Shown one piece after another: positions 44,765 through 53,110 of a stretch of DNA of 55,076 nt. The stretch spans positions 1-55,076 of the forward strand of contig CACISU010000005.1 in assembly GCA_902589345.1 (NCBI GenBank), read 5' to 3'. The notes beneath the pieces were generated by a model. That model had not been told where the DNA came from, searched no databases, and saw only the letters and a program-made list of their open reading frames with translations. This stretch comes from an uncultured Pelagibacteraceae bacterium (GTDB taxonomy: Bacteria; Pseudomonadota; Alphaproteobacteria; Pelagibacterales; Pelagibacteraceae). Both the position numbers and the translations under genes were made by a program. Within the stretch, counting starts at the first letter, position 1. Each line of letters opens with the position of its first letter.

Positions 44765-47095
44765 ATGACCAAAGAAAAAGGTCTACCATTAACAAGTACT
44801 CATTGGGGCACATATAGAGCAAAAGTAAAAGACGGTAAAGTTCAAGAACTTATTGGATGGGAGCATGATAAAGATCCGTCTCCAATTGGTCCTGGGATAC
44901 TGGATGTCCAAGACGGACCAACCCGTATCGATGCACCAATGATAAGAAAAAGTTGGCTGGAAGGTGGACCAGGTACACGTAATAAAAATCGTGGCACTGA
45001 TTCATTTGTAGAGGTAAGCTGGGATAAAGCAAATCAACTAGTTGCAGATGAGTTGAACAGAGTAAAGGATAAATACGGTAATTCATCAATATTTGGTGGT
45101 TCATATGGCTGGGCAAGTGCTGGACGATTTCATCATGCGCAAAGTCAACTTCATAGATTTTTAAATTGTATAGGTGGATATACTCGATCTAAGTTTACTT
45201 ATAGTTTTGCGGCTGCTGAAGCTATGGTGCCACATATACTTGGAAGTTATAGAGCTTTTCTCGATACTTGCACCAGTTGGGATTTAATAAAAAAAAATAC
45301 TGAACTTTTTATTTGTTTTGGAGGAATACCATTAAAAAATGGACAAATATCTCAAGGTGGAACTGGACATCACTATCAAAAGGAAAATATTCTTGAAGCT
45401 GCAAAATCTGGAATTGAGTTTATAAATATTAGTCCTTTAAAATCAGATTTAATAGATGGAGCAAAAGGTGAATGGATAGCAGCAAGACCAAACACTGATA
45501 CTGCTCTTATGCTTGGATTGGCTCATACACTTCATGAAGAAGGATTAAGTGATAAAAAATTTTTAGAAACCTATACCGAGGGTTTTGATAAATTTTTGCC
45601 TTATCTATTGGGAACAAATGACGGCATTGTAAAAAATGCTAATTGGGCCGCTGAAATTTGTAATATACCTTCATCAAAAATAATAGAGCTAGCCAGAAAA
45701 ATTTCATCTAAAAGAACAATGATATCTGTTAGTTGGTCTTTAACTAGACAAGATCATGGAGAACAACCTTTTTGGATGGCAATAATGCTAGCATCAATGG
45801 TTGGGCAAATTGGTTTACCTGGTGGGGGATTTGGTTTTGGCTATAGCGCAACAAATTACATTGGTGGTCAATTTACGGTTTTGCCTGGCGCTGCTTTCCC
45901 ACAAGCAAAAAATGAAATTGATAATTTTATACCTGTTGCAAGAATTAGTGATCTATTACTTCATCCAGGTGAAAAATTTGATTTTGATGGAAAATCATAT
46001 GAGTATCCAGATACTAAAATAGTTTATTGGGCAGGTGGTAATCCATTTCATCATCATCAAGATATAAATCGTTTAATAAAAGCTTGGGAAAAACCAGATA
46101 CAATAATATCAAACGAATGGTGTTGGAATACTCTTGCTAAAAGATCTGATATTGTTTTACCTTGTACAATACCACTTGAGAGAAGTGATATTATGATGAC
46201 ACCACGTGATCCTTATGTTGTATCGATGTCAAAATTGGTAGAGCCTCACGGAAAAGCTAAAAATGATTTTGAAATTTTTGCAGGAATTGCAGATAAAATG
46301 GGAATAAAAGAAAAGTTTACAGAAGGAAGAGATCAAGAACAATGGCAGCAATGGATATATAAAGAAACATTTGAACGTGCAGCTGCTTCGAATATAAAAT
46401 TACCAAGTTATGAAAAGTTTAGGGAAGATAAATGGTTTAAAATTACAGACCCGTCAGAGCCTACACTCATGCTGAGAGATTTTAGAGAAGATCCAATTAA
46501 AAATTCATTAACAACACCTAGTGGTAAAATTGAAATTTTCTCAAAAACAGTTTCAGATTTTGGATATGATGACTGCCCTGGTCATCCTGTTTGGATTGAG
46601 CCATGTGAATGGTTGGGTCAAAAAAACAAAAAATTTCATATTCATTTAATTTCTAATCAACCTAAAAATAAATTGCACAGTCAAATGGATCATGGAAATT
46701 ATAGCAAATCTTTCAAAGTCAATGACAGGGAACCTGTAGAAATAAATCCCATTGATGCAAAAAATAAAGGTTTAAAAAATGGTGATATTGTAAAATTATT
46801 TAATGATCGAGGCGCATGTTTAGCGGGTGTTAAAATTGATGAAAAAGTAATGCAAGGTGTTGCTCAAATAAGTACTGGCGCTTGGTACGATCCTCAAAAT
46901 CCTTTGGAGTATGGAAGTATTTGCAAACATGGAAATCCTAATATATTAACACGTGATAAAGGAACATCAAAACTAGGACAAGGTCCAATTGCGCATTCAT
47001 GTCTGATTGAGATGGAAAAATATAATGATAAACCTCCTAAAGTAACAGCTCATGAACCTCCAGTGATTATAAGGTTAGATGAGTCTTTAAATTAA
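44765..47095 (+). CDS. DMSO-reductase-family molybdoenzyme (BisC/TorZ-like), no signal peptide
   Basis: 776 residues. The N-terminus begins directly at the conserved THWGTYRAKV segment with no twin-arginine leader and no CxxC iron-sulphur motif, so it is probably cytoplasmic. The molybdenum ligand is predicted as S147 (TYSFAAAEAMVPHILGS). Y114 and W116 of the GGSYGWASAG motif are at the places known in DMSO and biotin sulfoxide reductases; Tyr114 is reported missing in TMAO reductase TorA. The C-terminal MopB domain has SNQPKNKLHSQMDHG and ISTGAWYDP. It should reduce an S- or N-oxide, or work in reverse. It is coupled to the permease (1 base) and the GcvT-like gene (13 bases); that context is unusual and its substrate is unknown. 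Confidence 0.85.
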   Translation: MTKEKGLPLTSTHWGTYRAKVKDGKVQELIGWEHDKDPSPIGPGILDVQDGPTRIDAPMIRKSWLEGGPGTRNKNRGTDSFVEVSWDKANQLVADELNRVKDKYGNSSIFGGSYGWASAGRFHHAQSQLHRFLNCIGGYTRSKFTYSFAAAEAMVPHILGSYRAFLDTCTSWDLIKKNTELFICFGGIPLKNGQISQGGTGHHYQKENILEAAKSGIEFINISPLKSDLIDGAKGEWIAARPNTDTALMLGLAHTLHEEGLSDKKFLETYTEGFDKFLPYLLGTNDGIVKNANWAAEICNIPSSKIIELARKISSKRTMISVSWSLTRQDHGEQPFWMAIMLASMVGQIGLPGGGFGFGYSATNYIGGQFTVLPGAAFPQAKNEIDNFIPVARISDLLLHPGEKFDFDGKSYEYPDTKIVYWAGGNPFHHHQDINRLIKAWEKPDTIISNEWCWNTLAKRSDIVLPCTIPLERSDIMMTPRDPYVVSMSKLVEPHGKAKNDFEIFAGIADKMGIKEKFTEGRDQEQWQQWIYKETFERAAASNIKLPSYEKFREDKWFKITDPSEPTLMLRDFREDPIKNSLTTPSGKIEIFSKTVSDFGYDDCPGHPVWIEPCEWLGQKNKKFHIHLISNQPKNKLHSQMDHGNYSKSFKVNDREPVEINPIDAKNKGLKNGDIVKLFNDRGACLAGVKIDEKVMQGVAQISTGAWYDPQNPLEYGSICKHGNPNILTRDKGTSKLGQGPIAHSCLIEMEKYNDKPPKVTAHEPPVIIRLDESLN

Positions 47096-47108
47096 AAAGG
47101 AATTTATT

Positions 47109-48305
47109 ATGGGAAATTTTCAAGAATTATCAGATCTTAAAAAAACTATAAAAATAAGTGCACGTAGATTTGAAGAGTCGCCTTATATTGAGAGAACTTA
47201 TAGTCCTGAAATGGTTCGTGGTGTTTATGCCGGAAGGTATTTTCCAATGTCTATTGGTGAAGACCCAATTAAAAAATATTGGTTACTAAGACAAAAAGCA
47301 CTTATCTTTGATGTGCCTGAAAAACCTATCGAAATATCTGGACCAGATGCAATACCTTTTCTTGAAAAAGTTTTAACAAGAAAAGTTTCTTCAATTAATG
47401 AAGGTAGAGGTTATTATTCCTTAGCTTGCACTCCTCAAGGTGGTATTTTTATGGATGGAGTTTTATTTAAGTTTAATGAAAATAAACTCTGGTATGTTCA
47501 AGCTGATGGACCTTTTGAGGATTGGTTGCTAGCACATACTTCAAACTACAATGTAAAAATATCTGATCCAAAATCTAGGGTTCTGCAAATACAAGGTCCT
47601 GCGTCGATTGATATTATGAAGGCTGCATCTAATGGTAAAATTGATGAAAGCATGAAATATTTTAGATCTGGTTTTTTTGATTTAGGTGGACAAAACCTTT
47701 ATGTATCAAGAACAGGTTTTACTAATGAACTCGGTTTTGAAATTTACTCCGACGGATTTAAAACTGATCATTTAAGATTATGGGATCATTTAATGAATTG
47801 TGGAAAGCCTCATGGAATGGAACTTTCTGCTTCTAGAGCAATGACCATACGAAGGATTGAAGGTGGTATTTTTGGAAATTTAACAGATATTGATACAACA
47901 ATGACACCTTTTGAGGCAGGTTTAGATTTTTTTGTTAATATGGAAAAAGATGATTTTATAGGTCGTGATGCTTTAATGAAGAAGGATAGAAAATGTTGTT
48001 TATTTGGATTAACTTGCAAAACAGAGACTCCAGTTTCGGGAAGTTTAGTTATTGATGGTGAAAACATTGTAGGTCATATAACAGCTGGGGTTCCATCACC
48101 AACATTACAACTTGGAATTGGATACGTAAGGTTTTATTACCCAAATGATTGGCCAGGCCGAGAATTATTATTAAAATTGCCTGATGGCAATACTCATAAA
48201 TGTAATATTGTAAATCTTCCCTTTTTTGATCACGAAAAAAATATCGTCAAAGGGATAGATCGAAAGATACCTTCAATACCTAAAAGTAACCCAGCTTTAA
48301 AATAA
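47109..48305 (+). CDS. GcvT-like folate-dependent aminomethyltransferase/demethylase
   Basis: 398 residues of the GcvT/DmdA superfamily. Recognisable parts are VYAGRYFPMSI and LRQKALIFDVP near the N-terminus, SRTGFTNELGFEIYSD mid-protein, ARMATIRRIEGG-like RAMTIRRIEGG, and the C-terminal GCV_T_C segment from about residue 285 (FIGRDALMKK onward). Such proteins transfer a methyl or aminomethyl group from a substrate to tetrahydrofolate. It lacks the lipoyl partner genes of the glycine cleavage system here and does not read like DmdA, so it is probably a demethylase for the compound imported by the neighbouring transporter. An AAGGA ribosome site precedes the start. Confidence 0.78.
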   Translation: MGNFQELSDLKKTIKISARRFEESPYIERTYSPEMVRGVYAGRYFPMSIGEDPIKKYWLLRQKALIFDVPEKPIEISGPDAIPFLEKVLTRKVSSINEGRGYYSLACTPQGGIFMDGVLFKFNENKLWYVQADGPFEDWLLAHTSNYNVKISDPKSRVLQIQGPASIDIMKAASNGKIDESMKYFRSGFFDLGGQNLYVSRTGFTNELGFEIYSDGFKTDHLRLWDHLMNCGKPHGMELSASRAMTIRRIEGGIFGNLTDIDTTMTPFEAGLDFFVNMEKDDFIGRDALMKKDRKCCLFGLTCKTETPVSGSLVIDGENIVGHITAGVPSPTLQLGIGYVRFYYPNDWPGRELLLKLPDGNTHKCNIVNLPFFDHEKNIVKGIDRKIPSIPKSNPALK

Positions 48306-48352
48306 TATATAATTCTTAATAAATTAAGGACATTTATGTTCACTAGTTTGAC

Positions 48353-48382
48353 TTTACATTCGTGTCCATTTCAGGCTAAAAT
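48353..48382 (+). promoter_or_regulatory. Predicted promoter for the OpuAC-like binding protein gene
   Basis: TTTACA and TAAAAT with an 18-base spacer, 28 bases before the start codon, in the 105-base gap after the GcvT-like gene. A separate promoter would allow higher production of the binding protein than of the permease. Confidence 0.4.
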
Positions 48383-48410
48383 CATCTTTTAATTAATTAA
48401 GAGGAAAAAT

Positions 48411-49418
48411 ATGAATATAAAGAAAACTATATACAGCTTAATTCTGTCTTCTCTATTAATCCTATCTAGTTTAGGAACTGCTAACGCTGACAAAAGATTA
48501 ACAGCCGCGGTTGCTGACTGGACAGGTGGTGAGATCACATGTCAAGTAGCTGTCAGTATGCTAGAAGAAGAACTAGGATACAAAGTAAAAAGAGTAGTAT
48601 TTCCATCAGGAACTGGTTTATGGGAAGCAATCGCAGCAGGAGAAATTGACTTTGCTTGCGAAAGTTGGCCTAGTTATGCGGAAGCTGACACTGTAATGAT
48701 GAAGGGTCCGCTAATGTATGATGGTAAATCTATGTTTAATTATGAAGGTGATGGAAGTGTAAAACTTTTAGGTACAACTGGTATAATTGGACTTTCAGAT
48801 TATTTCGTTCCTAAATACGCTGCAGATAAATATGGAATTAAATCATGGAAAGATTTGAACAAACATAAAGACAAATTTGCAACAATTGAATCTGGAAGCA
48901 AAGGAAGATTAATTGCTTGTCCTGTTGCTGGTTGGAACTGTCATGACCAAAAAAGACTTGATCTTTTAGGAATTGATTTCCAAGCTGATGAATTAGGAAC
49001 AGAAGCTGCTGCAATTGCAGAAGCTGTAGCTGCTTATGAAAGAAAAGAACCTTTCTTATTATATCTTTGGGAGCCTCATTGGTTCTTTGGTGCATATGAC
49101 ATGGTTGGAGTAGGTCTTCCTGATCATAAAACTTGCGACAGTTTTACTGAAGCTAATAACTGGAAAGATTGTGGAACAGCAGCATGGCCTGCAACTGGTT
49201 GGGCAAAAGACTATACGTTCAATTATGGTAATCCAGAAACTTTCGCTAAGGCAGAGCATGCAAAAGCTGCAGAATTCTTCACAAAAATGAAGTTTGAAAA
49301 TGCAGACCAAGCAGTAATGCTAGTTGAAGTTAAGCAAAAAAATAGAGATTTAAAAGAAGTTGTTAAAGAATGGAAAGATAACAATCCAGAAAAATGGAAA
49401 AGTTGGATTCCAAATTAA
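48411..49418 (+). CDS. Betaine/quaternary-amine ABC transporter periplasmic binding protein (OpuAC-like)
   Basis: 335 residues. The signal peptide is cut after Ala26 (TANA). The mature protein is an OpuAC-family binding protein: VADWTGGEITCQVAVSMLEEEL at the start, GLWEAIAAGEIDFACESWPSYAE, and many tryptophans (WEPHWFFGAYD, AAWPATGW) of the kind that form a cation-pi cage around a trimethylammonium group. It should feed the double permease upstream. The exact ligand (glycine betaine, carnitine, TMAO or other) cannot be read. A GAGGA ribosome site precedes it, and a strong terminator follows. Confidence 0.88.
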   Translation: MNIKKTIYSLILSSLLILSSLGTANADKRLTAAVADWTGGEITCQVAVSMLEEELGYKVKRVVFPSGTGLWEAIAAGEIDFACESWPSYAEADTVMMKGPLMYDGKSMFNYEGDGSVKLLGTTGIIGLSDYFVPKYAADKYGIKSWKDLNKHKDKFATIESGSKGRLIACPVAGWNCHDQKRLDLLGIDFQADELGTEAAAIAEAVAAYERKEPFLLYLWEPHWFFGAYDMVGVGLPDHKTCDSFTEANNWKDCGTAAWPATGWAKDYTFNYGNPETFAKAEHAKAAEFFTKMKFENADQAVMLVEVKQKNRDLKEVVKEWKDNNPEKWKSWIPN

Positions 49419-49440
49419 TCTTTAATTAATCATAAAATTA

Positions 49441-49472
49441 AGGGCTTTGTGAAAACAAAGCCCTTTTTTTTT
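49441..49472 (+). terminator. Rho-independent terminator after the binding-protein gene
   Basis: AGGGCTTTGT, a GAAA loop and ACAAAGCCCT form a 10-bp stem, followed by a T run. The T run reaches the stop codon of the convergent dioxygenase gene at 49471. Confidence 0.95.
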
Positions 49473-50595
49473 ATTTCTTTAGAAAATTTAACCTACCTAT
49501 AATCTCGTCTCGATCCATATAATAACCTTGTAAATGTCTATGACCTGAGCTTGGATCAAAAGCAGTTCTTCCATGTAATACTCTTCTATTATTAAAAGAA
49601 AAAATATCACCAGGTTCTAATCTAAAATTAATTTGAAATTTATCATCATGTAACAGGTTTCCAAATCTATGATGTGCTTTATAAACTTTATCCATAACAT
49701 CGGGATGACAGTCTAGTGCATCCATTGTTGCTACACTAAATCTTATATCATGGAAATCTTGATCTTTTGTAAGACTTATAGCTGGAGCGTGAAAACTTCT
49801 ATAAGAGTCTTGAGTATAGTCCTTGTCTCTAAATTTAAGAGGAACGGATACTAAAGTTTCAAATATTTCTTTTTCATTTTTTCTTAAATAATCTGCTACT
49901 GCAAAACCATCTATTGCTGAAGAATCTCCACCTTTTGATGCATTTATTAAGCAATGTAAAAATTGATAACCGGGAGGCAACTCAAACCATGGTAAATCCA
50001 TATGATTTCTTAATGCATGTGCTGTATATGCTGAATTATTTGGTTTTGGAATATTTATAACTTCAAAAGGTGTATTAAAAAAAGTTTCTCTTGTATGGCT
50101 TATTCTATTTAAAACTTTAAATGCAGATTTTTTTTCAGTTGGCGCATTCTTAACAATGGAAATTCCTTTAAAGTGCAGAAGTTCTAACCATTTAATTAAG
50201 CCTTCATCAGATGAGACAATCTCTTCATGCTCAATACTTATAGAATTAATGTTTTTTTCTAATGAGCAATCCCATAATTCATAAGGTGAAATATATTCTT
50301 TTTTATTTTTTAGTGTATAACAATTCTCTCTAAGCCATTTTGGATCATAATAGCTTTTATGATCACCCTCGCTCCACTCTATTTCTAACTGTCCTTCGTT
50401 GTTAACTAAATATTTTTTTGGATTAATATTTTGAGAAACCTCAAGAATGTTAAACATTCTATGTCTAGAGTCTTTATCATGTGCAGAGGGACAATTGTCT
50501 CTAAGCCACATATAGTTGAATTTACTCTCTTCACCATCGCTCCACAAAACTTTTAAATAGCTACTATTTTTTTCTAGTTTAGAAATTGATGCCAT
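49471..50595 (-). CDS. Gamma-butyrobetaine-dioxygenase-like Fe(II)/2-oxoglutarate oxygenase
   Basis: 374 residues with the BBOX/TMLH two-domain plan. The N-terminal DUF971-like domain has WLRDNCPS near residue 31 and a repeat-like WLRENCY at 88. In human BBOX1 this domain binds zinc through three cysteines and a histidine; here only C35 of the CxCxxC group remains, so zinc may be absent or differently held. The catalytic domain has the iron ligands H198-x-D200 and H341 (VLHGRTAF) and the 2-oxoglutarate arginine R353. Y190 matches a known aromatic residue of the trimethylammonium cage. The enzyme hydroxylates gamma-butyrobetaine to L-carnitine, consistent with BKACE and thioesterase genes nearby. 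A trimethyllysine or other betaine substrate is possible. Confidence 0.78.
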   Translation of the reverse strand: MASISKLEKNSSYLKVLWSDGEESKFNYMWLRDNCPSAHDKDSRHRMFNILEVSQNINPKKYLVNNEGQLEIEWSEGDHKSYYDPKWLRENCYTLKNKKEYISPYELWDCSLEKNINSISIEHEEIVSSDEGLIKWLELLHFKGISIVKNAPTEKKSAFKVLNRISHTRETFFNTPFEVINIPKPNNSAYTAHALRNHMDLPWFELPPGYQFLHCLINASKGGDSSAIDGFAVADYLRKNEKEIFETLVSVPLKFRDKDYTQDSYRSFHAPAISLTKDQDFHDIRFSVATMDALDCHPDVMDKVYKAHHRFGNLLHDDKFQINFRLEPGDIFSFNNRRVLHGRTAFDPSSGHRHLQGYYMDRDEIIGRLNFLKK

Positions 50596-50690
50596 ATAAT
50601 AATAATTAATATATTCTAATATCTTTTCAATGCAATTGATAGTTGAATTTTATCAAGAAAAACATTGATCGATTTTTTATTGTCCGTTGA

Positions 50691-50719
50691 TTGACATGAA
50701 GTATCGCTGGACTTTACAA
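50691..50719 (+). promoter_or_regulatory. Predicted promoter for the second ProV-like ATPase
   Basis: TTGACA and TTACAA with a 17-base spacer, 35 bases before the start at 50755, inside the 159-base divergent gap with the dioxygenase gene. The rest of the gap is AT-rich and shows no other clear element. Confidence 0.45.
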
Positions 50720-50754
50720 GAACGTCAAGCTCCTGCTACAAAGGTATATAAAAA

Positions 50755-51780
50755 ATGTCTAAAATAGAAATAAATAACGTATATAAAATTTTTGGAAATA
50801 ATCCTAAATCAGTTTTACAAATGGTGAAGGATGGAGCTACAAAAGATGAGGTCTTAGATAAAACTGGACACACTGTTGGTCTGGATAATGTTTCGCTTAA
50901 AATTGAAGAAGGTGAAACCTTTGTCTGCATGGGACTATCTGGATCTGGGAAATCAACATTAATAAGACACCTAAATAGACTAATTGACCCAACTGATGGA
51001 GATATTTTAATCGAAGGAACGAACGTAATGTCTTTAAACACAGAAAATCTTATTAAATTTAGAAGACATAAAATGAGTATGGTATTTCAAAGATTTGGAC
51101 TTTTTCCACATAAAACTGTAATTCAAAATGTTGGCTATGGCCTTGAGATGCAAGGTAAAACTGAAGAGGAGCGGAATAAAATAGCCATGGAAAAAATTGA
51201 GTCTGTTGGTTTAATGGGTTTTGAAAACCAATATCCCGCTCAACTTTCTGGAGGGATGCAACAAAGAGTCGGCTTAGCAAGAGCTCTTGCAACTAATACA
51301 GATATAATGTTAATGGATGAAGCTTTTTCTGCCTTGGACCCTTTAATAAGAAGCGACATGCAAAAACAATTAATAGATCTTCAATCAGAACTAAAAAAAA
51401 CAATTGTTTTTATTACCCATGATTTAGATGAATCTTTAAGATTGGGAGATCATATTGGAATTCTTAATGCTGGAAAGTTGGTGCAAGTTGGAACTCCGGT
51501 TGATATTATTATGAACCCAGCCGATGATTATGTTGAAGCATTTGTAAAAGATGTAAATAGAACAAAAGTTATTAAAGCTAAAATAATAATGAAACCGGTA
51601 AATGAATCTGAAAATATAGATAAAAATAATTTAGTTAAAGTTCAAGAAGATCAATTCATCGAAGAATTTTTACCTGAAGTTGTTTGTAATAATGCTAATT
51701 GTGAAGTTGTTGATAAAAAAGGAAATGTAAAAGGATATATTACAAATAAAGAATTACAAAAATCTTTATCTAAGTCATAA
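50755..51780 (+). CDS. Second betaine/quaternary-amine ABC transporter ATPase (ProV-like)
   Basis: 341 residues with GLSGSGKST, LSGGMQQRVGLARAL, MLMDEAFSALDPLIR and FITHDLDES. The C-terminal 80 residues form a weak CBS-like tail ending GYITNKELQKSL. It is the same class as the ATPase at 41507 but clearly diverged in the tail. No permease or binding protein lies immediately beside it. It may pair with the permease at 42640, work as a heterodimer with the first ATPase, or belong to a transporter elsewhere. The short-chain dehydrogenase starts 3 bases after it. Confidence 0.87.
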   Translation: MSKIEINNVYKIFGNNPKSVLQMVKDGATKDEVLDKTGHTVGLDNVSLKIEEGETFVCMGLSGSGKSTLIRHLNRLIDPTDGDILIEGTNVMSLNTENLIKFRRHKMSMVFQRFGLFPHKTVIQNVGYGLEMQGKTEEERNKIAMEKIESVGLMGFENQYPAQLSGGMQQRVGLARALATNTDIMLMDEAFSALDPLIRSDMQKQLIDLQSELKKTIVFITHDLDESLRLGDHIGILNAGKLVQVGTPVDIIMNPADDYVEAFVKDVNRTKVIKAKIIMKPVNESENIDKNNLVKVQEDQFIEEFLPEVVCNNANCEVVDKKGNVKGYITNKELQKSLSKS

Positions 51781-51783
51781 TTA

Positions 51784-52572
51784 ATGACTAACCTGACTTT
51801 AAAAAATAAAAAGATCATTATAAATGCGGGAGCTTCAGGAATTGGATGGGCAACTGCTAAAATTTGTCTATCAAAAGGTGCCTATGTATACCTTTGTGAT
51901 GTTAATGAAAAATTCCTCAAAAAAGTTAAAAAACATCCGCTAAATAACAAAAAATTATTTTCATACATTTGTGATGCATCAAATGAAGACCATGTTTCAA
52001 ATTTTTTTAGACAAATTAAAAAAAAAACCAAAAAGATAGATTCTTTAATAAATAATGTTGGGATAGCAGGTCCAACTGGAACTATAGAAAAATTAAGTTC
52101 AAAGGATTGGGAAAAAACACTCAAAACTAATGTTATTAGTCATTTTTATTTTACAAAATTAGCAATACCTCTAATAAAAAAAAATAAAGGTGGATCAATT
52201 ATTAATTTTTCGTCTGGAGCAGGAATTATGGGATTTCCTTTAAGATCTCCTTATGCTGCTAGTAAATGGGCAGTAGTTGGTGTTAGCAAAACTCTAGCTA
52301 TGGAGTTAGGTAAATTTAAAATAAGAGTTAATGTAATTTGTCCTGGAACAATTAAAGGTGATAGAATGGTTAGAGTTATAAAGGATAAATCTAAATTTTT
52401 AAAAATCTCCAAAAAAAAAATTGAAAAAGATTTTATTTCAATGGCTTCAATGAATTGTTGGATATTTGAAGAAGATATAGGAAAAATGTGCAGCTTTTTA
52501 ATTTCAGATGATGCTTCTAGGATTTCAGGTCAGGTTATCGGTGTTGATGGTAACGCAATAAGACTTGATTAG
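51784..52572 (+). CDS. Short-chain dehydrogenase/reductase
   Basis: 262 residues of the classical SDR family. The cofactor motif is NAGASGIGWATA, followed by NNVGIAGPTG, a catalytic serine in NFSSGAGIMG and the YAASK active site. The end, RISGQVIGVDGNAIRLD, is typical. An acidic residue after the second strand (LCDVN) suggests NAD rather than NADP. It is coupled to the ProV-like ATPase and faces the dioxygenase across a shared promoter region. It is therefore a candidate for oxidising the hydroxylated betaine (carnitine to 3-dehydrocarnitine), although the known carnitine dehydrogenase is of a different family. Confidence 0.82.
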   Translation: MTNLTLKNKKIIINAGASGIGWATAKICLSKGAYVYLCDVNEKFLKKVKKHPLNNKKLFSYICDASNEDHVSNFFRQIKKKTKKIDSLINNVGIAGPTGTIEKLSSKDWEKTLKTNVISHFYFTKLAIPLIKKNKGGSIINFSSGAGIMGFPLRSPYAASKWAVVGVSKTLAMELGKFKIRVNVICPGTIKGDRMVRVIKDKSKFLKISKKKIEKDFISMASMNCWIFEEDIGKMCSFLISDDASRISGQVIGVDGNAIRLD

Positions 52573-52573
52573 T

Positions 52574-53008
52574 TTACAATTGATTAATTAGATCTGGAGC
52601 AATTTTTTTTGATTTAGCAGAAAATCTAATAGATTTGATTGATTCTAAGTTCGATTTATCATCTCCAACAACAACAAATCCTATCATTCCCATGTTCTTA
52701 TGGGGAGTACACCAGTAAGCATAAATTCCTGGAATTGAAAATTTATATTCTGCATCTTTATTAAATTTTGATTTGAATTTCTCAACTCCTTCTGGAACCC
52801 CACCCTTAATAAACTCTACATTATGGCCTTTGTCTGTAGCTTTCCAAAAAACAGTATCACCAACATTAACTCTTACTATTTTCTTTGAATACACCATGGT
52901 TTCATTGTCCATTTTATTTAGCATCTCAACAGTTACGTCTTCTGAGTAAGATATATTTGTGAATGCTAGAATGCAAAAAGTATAAATTAATAATTTTAAA
53001 TGTTTCAT
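52574..53008 (-). CDS. Pseudoazurin-like blue copper protein
   Basis: 144 residues with a signal peptide (about residues 1-22) and a cupredoxin domain. The type 1 copper ligands are visible as H62 (KGHNVEF), C100 and H103 (YWCTPHKN), and M108. Pseudoazurin carries single electrons in the periplasm. The last 25 residues form a basic extension past the domain. It is tail to tail with the SDR gene (1 base between stops) and 102 bases downstream of BKACE on the same strand. It could serve a respiratory chain or a periplasmic enzyme; its partner is unknown. Confidence 0.85.
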   Translation of the reverse strand: MKHLKLLIYTFCILAFTNISYSEDVTVEMLNKMDNETMVYSKKIVRVNVGDTVFWKATDKGHNVEFIKGGVPEGVEKFKSKFNKDAEYKFSIPGIYAYWCTPHKNMGMIGFVVVGDDKSNLESIKSIRFSAKSKKIAPDLINQL

Positions 53009-53110
53009 ATTAAATGTTTTTTAGTGTAATCCATACTAATCATATAATTATTGAATTATTTAATTCAACTTTAGTAAGTGTAACAAGTTGACACATATTT
53101 TAGATTTAAA

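Noticed and set aside
48328..48367. Inverted repeat GGACA...TGTCC upstream of the binding-protein gene, considered as a riboswitch.
   Set aside because: Only five plus three base pairs around a 3x3 internal loop, and no match to glycine or SAM-V riboswitch cores that I know from SAR11.
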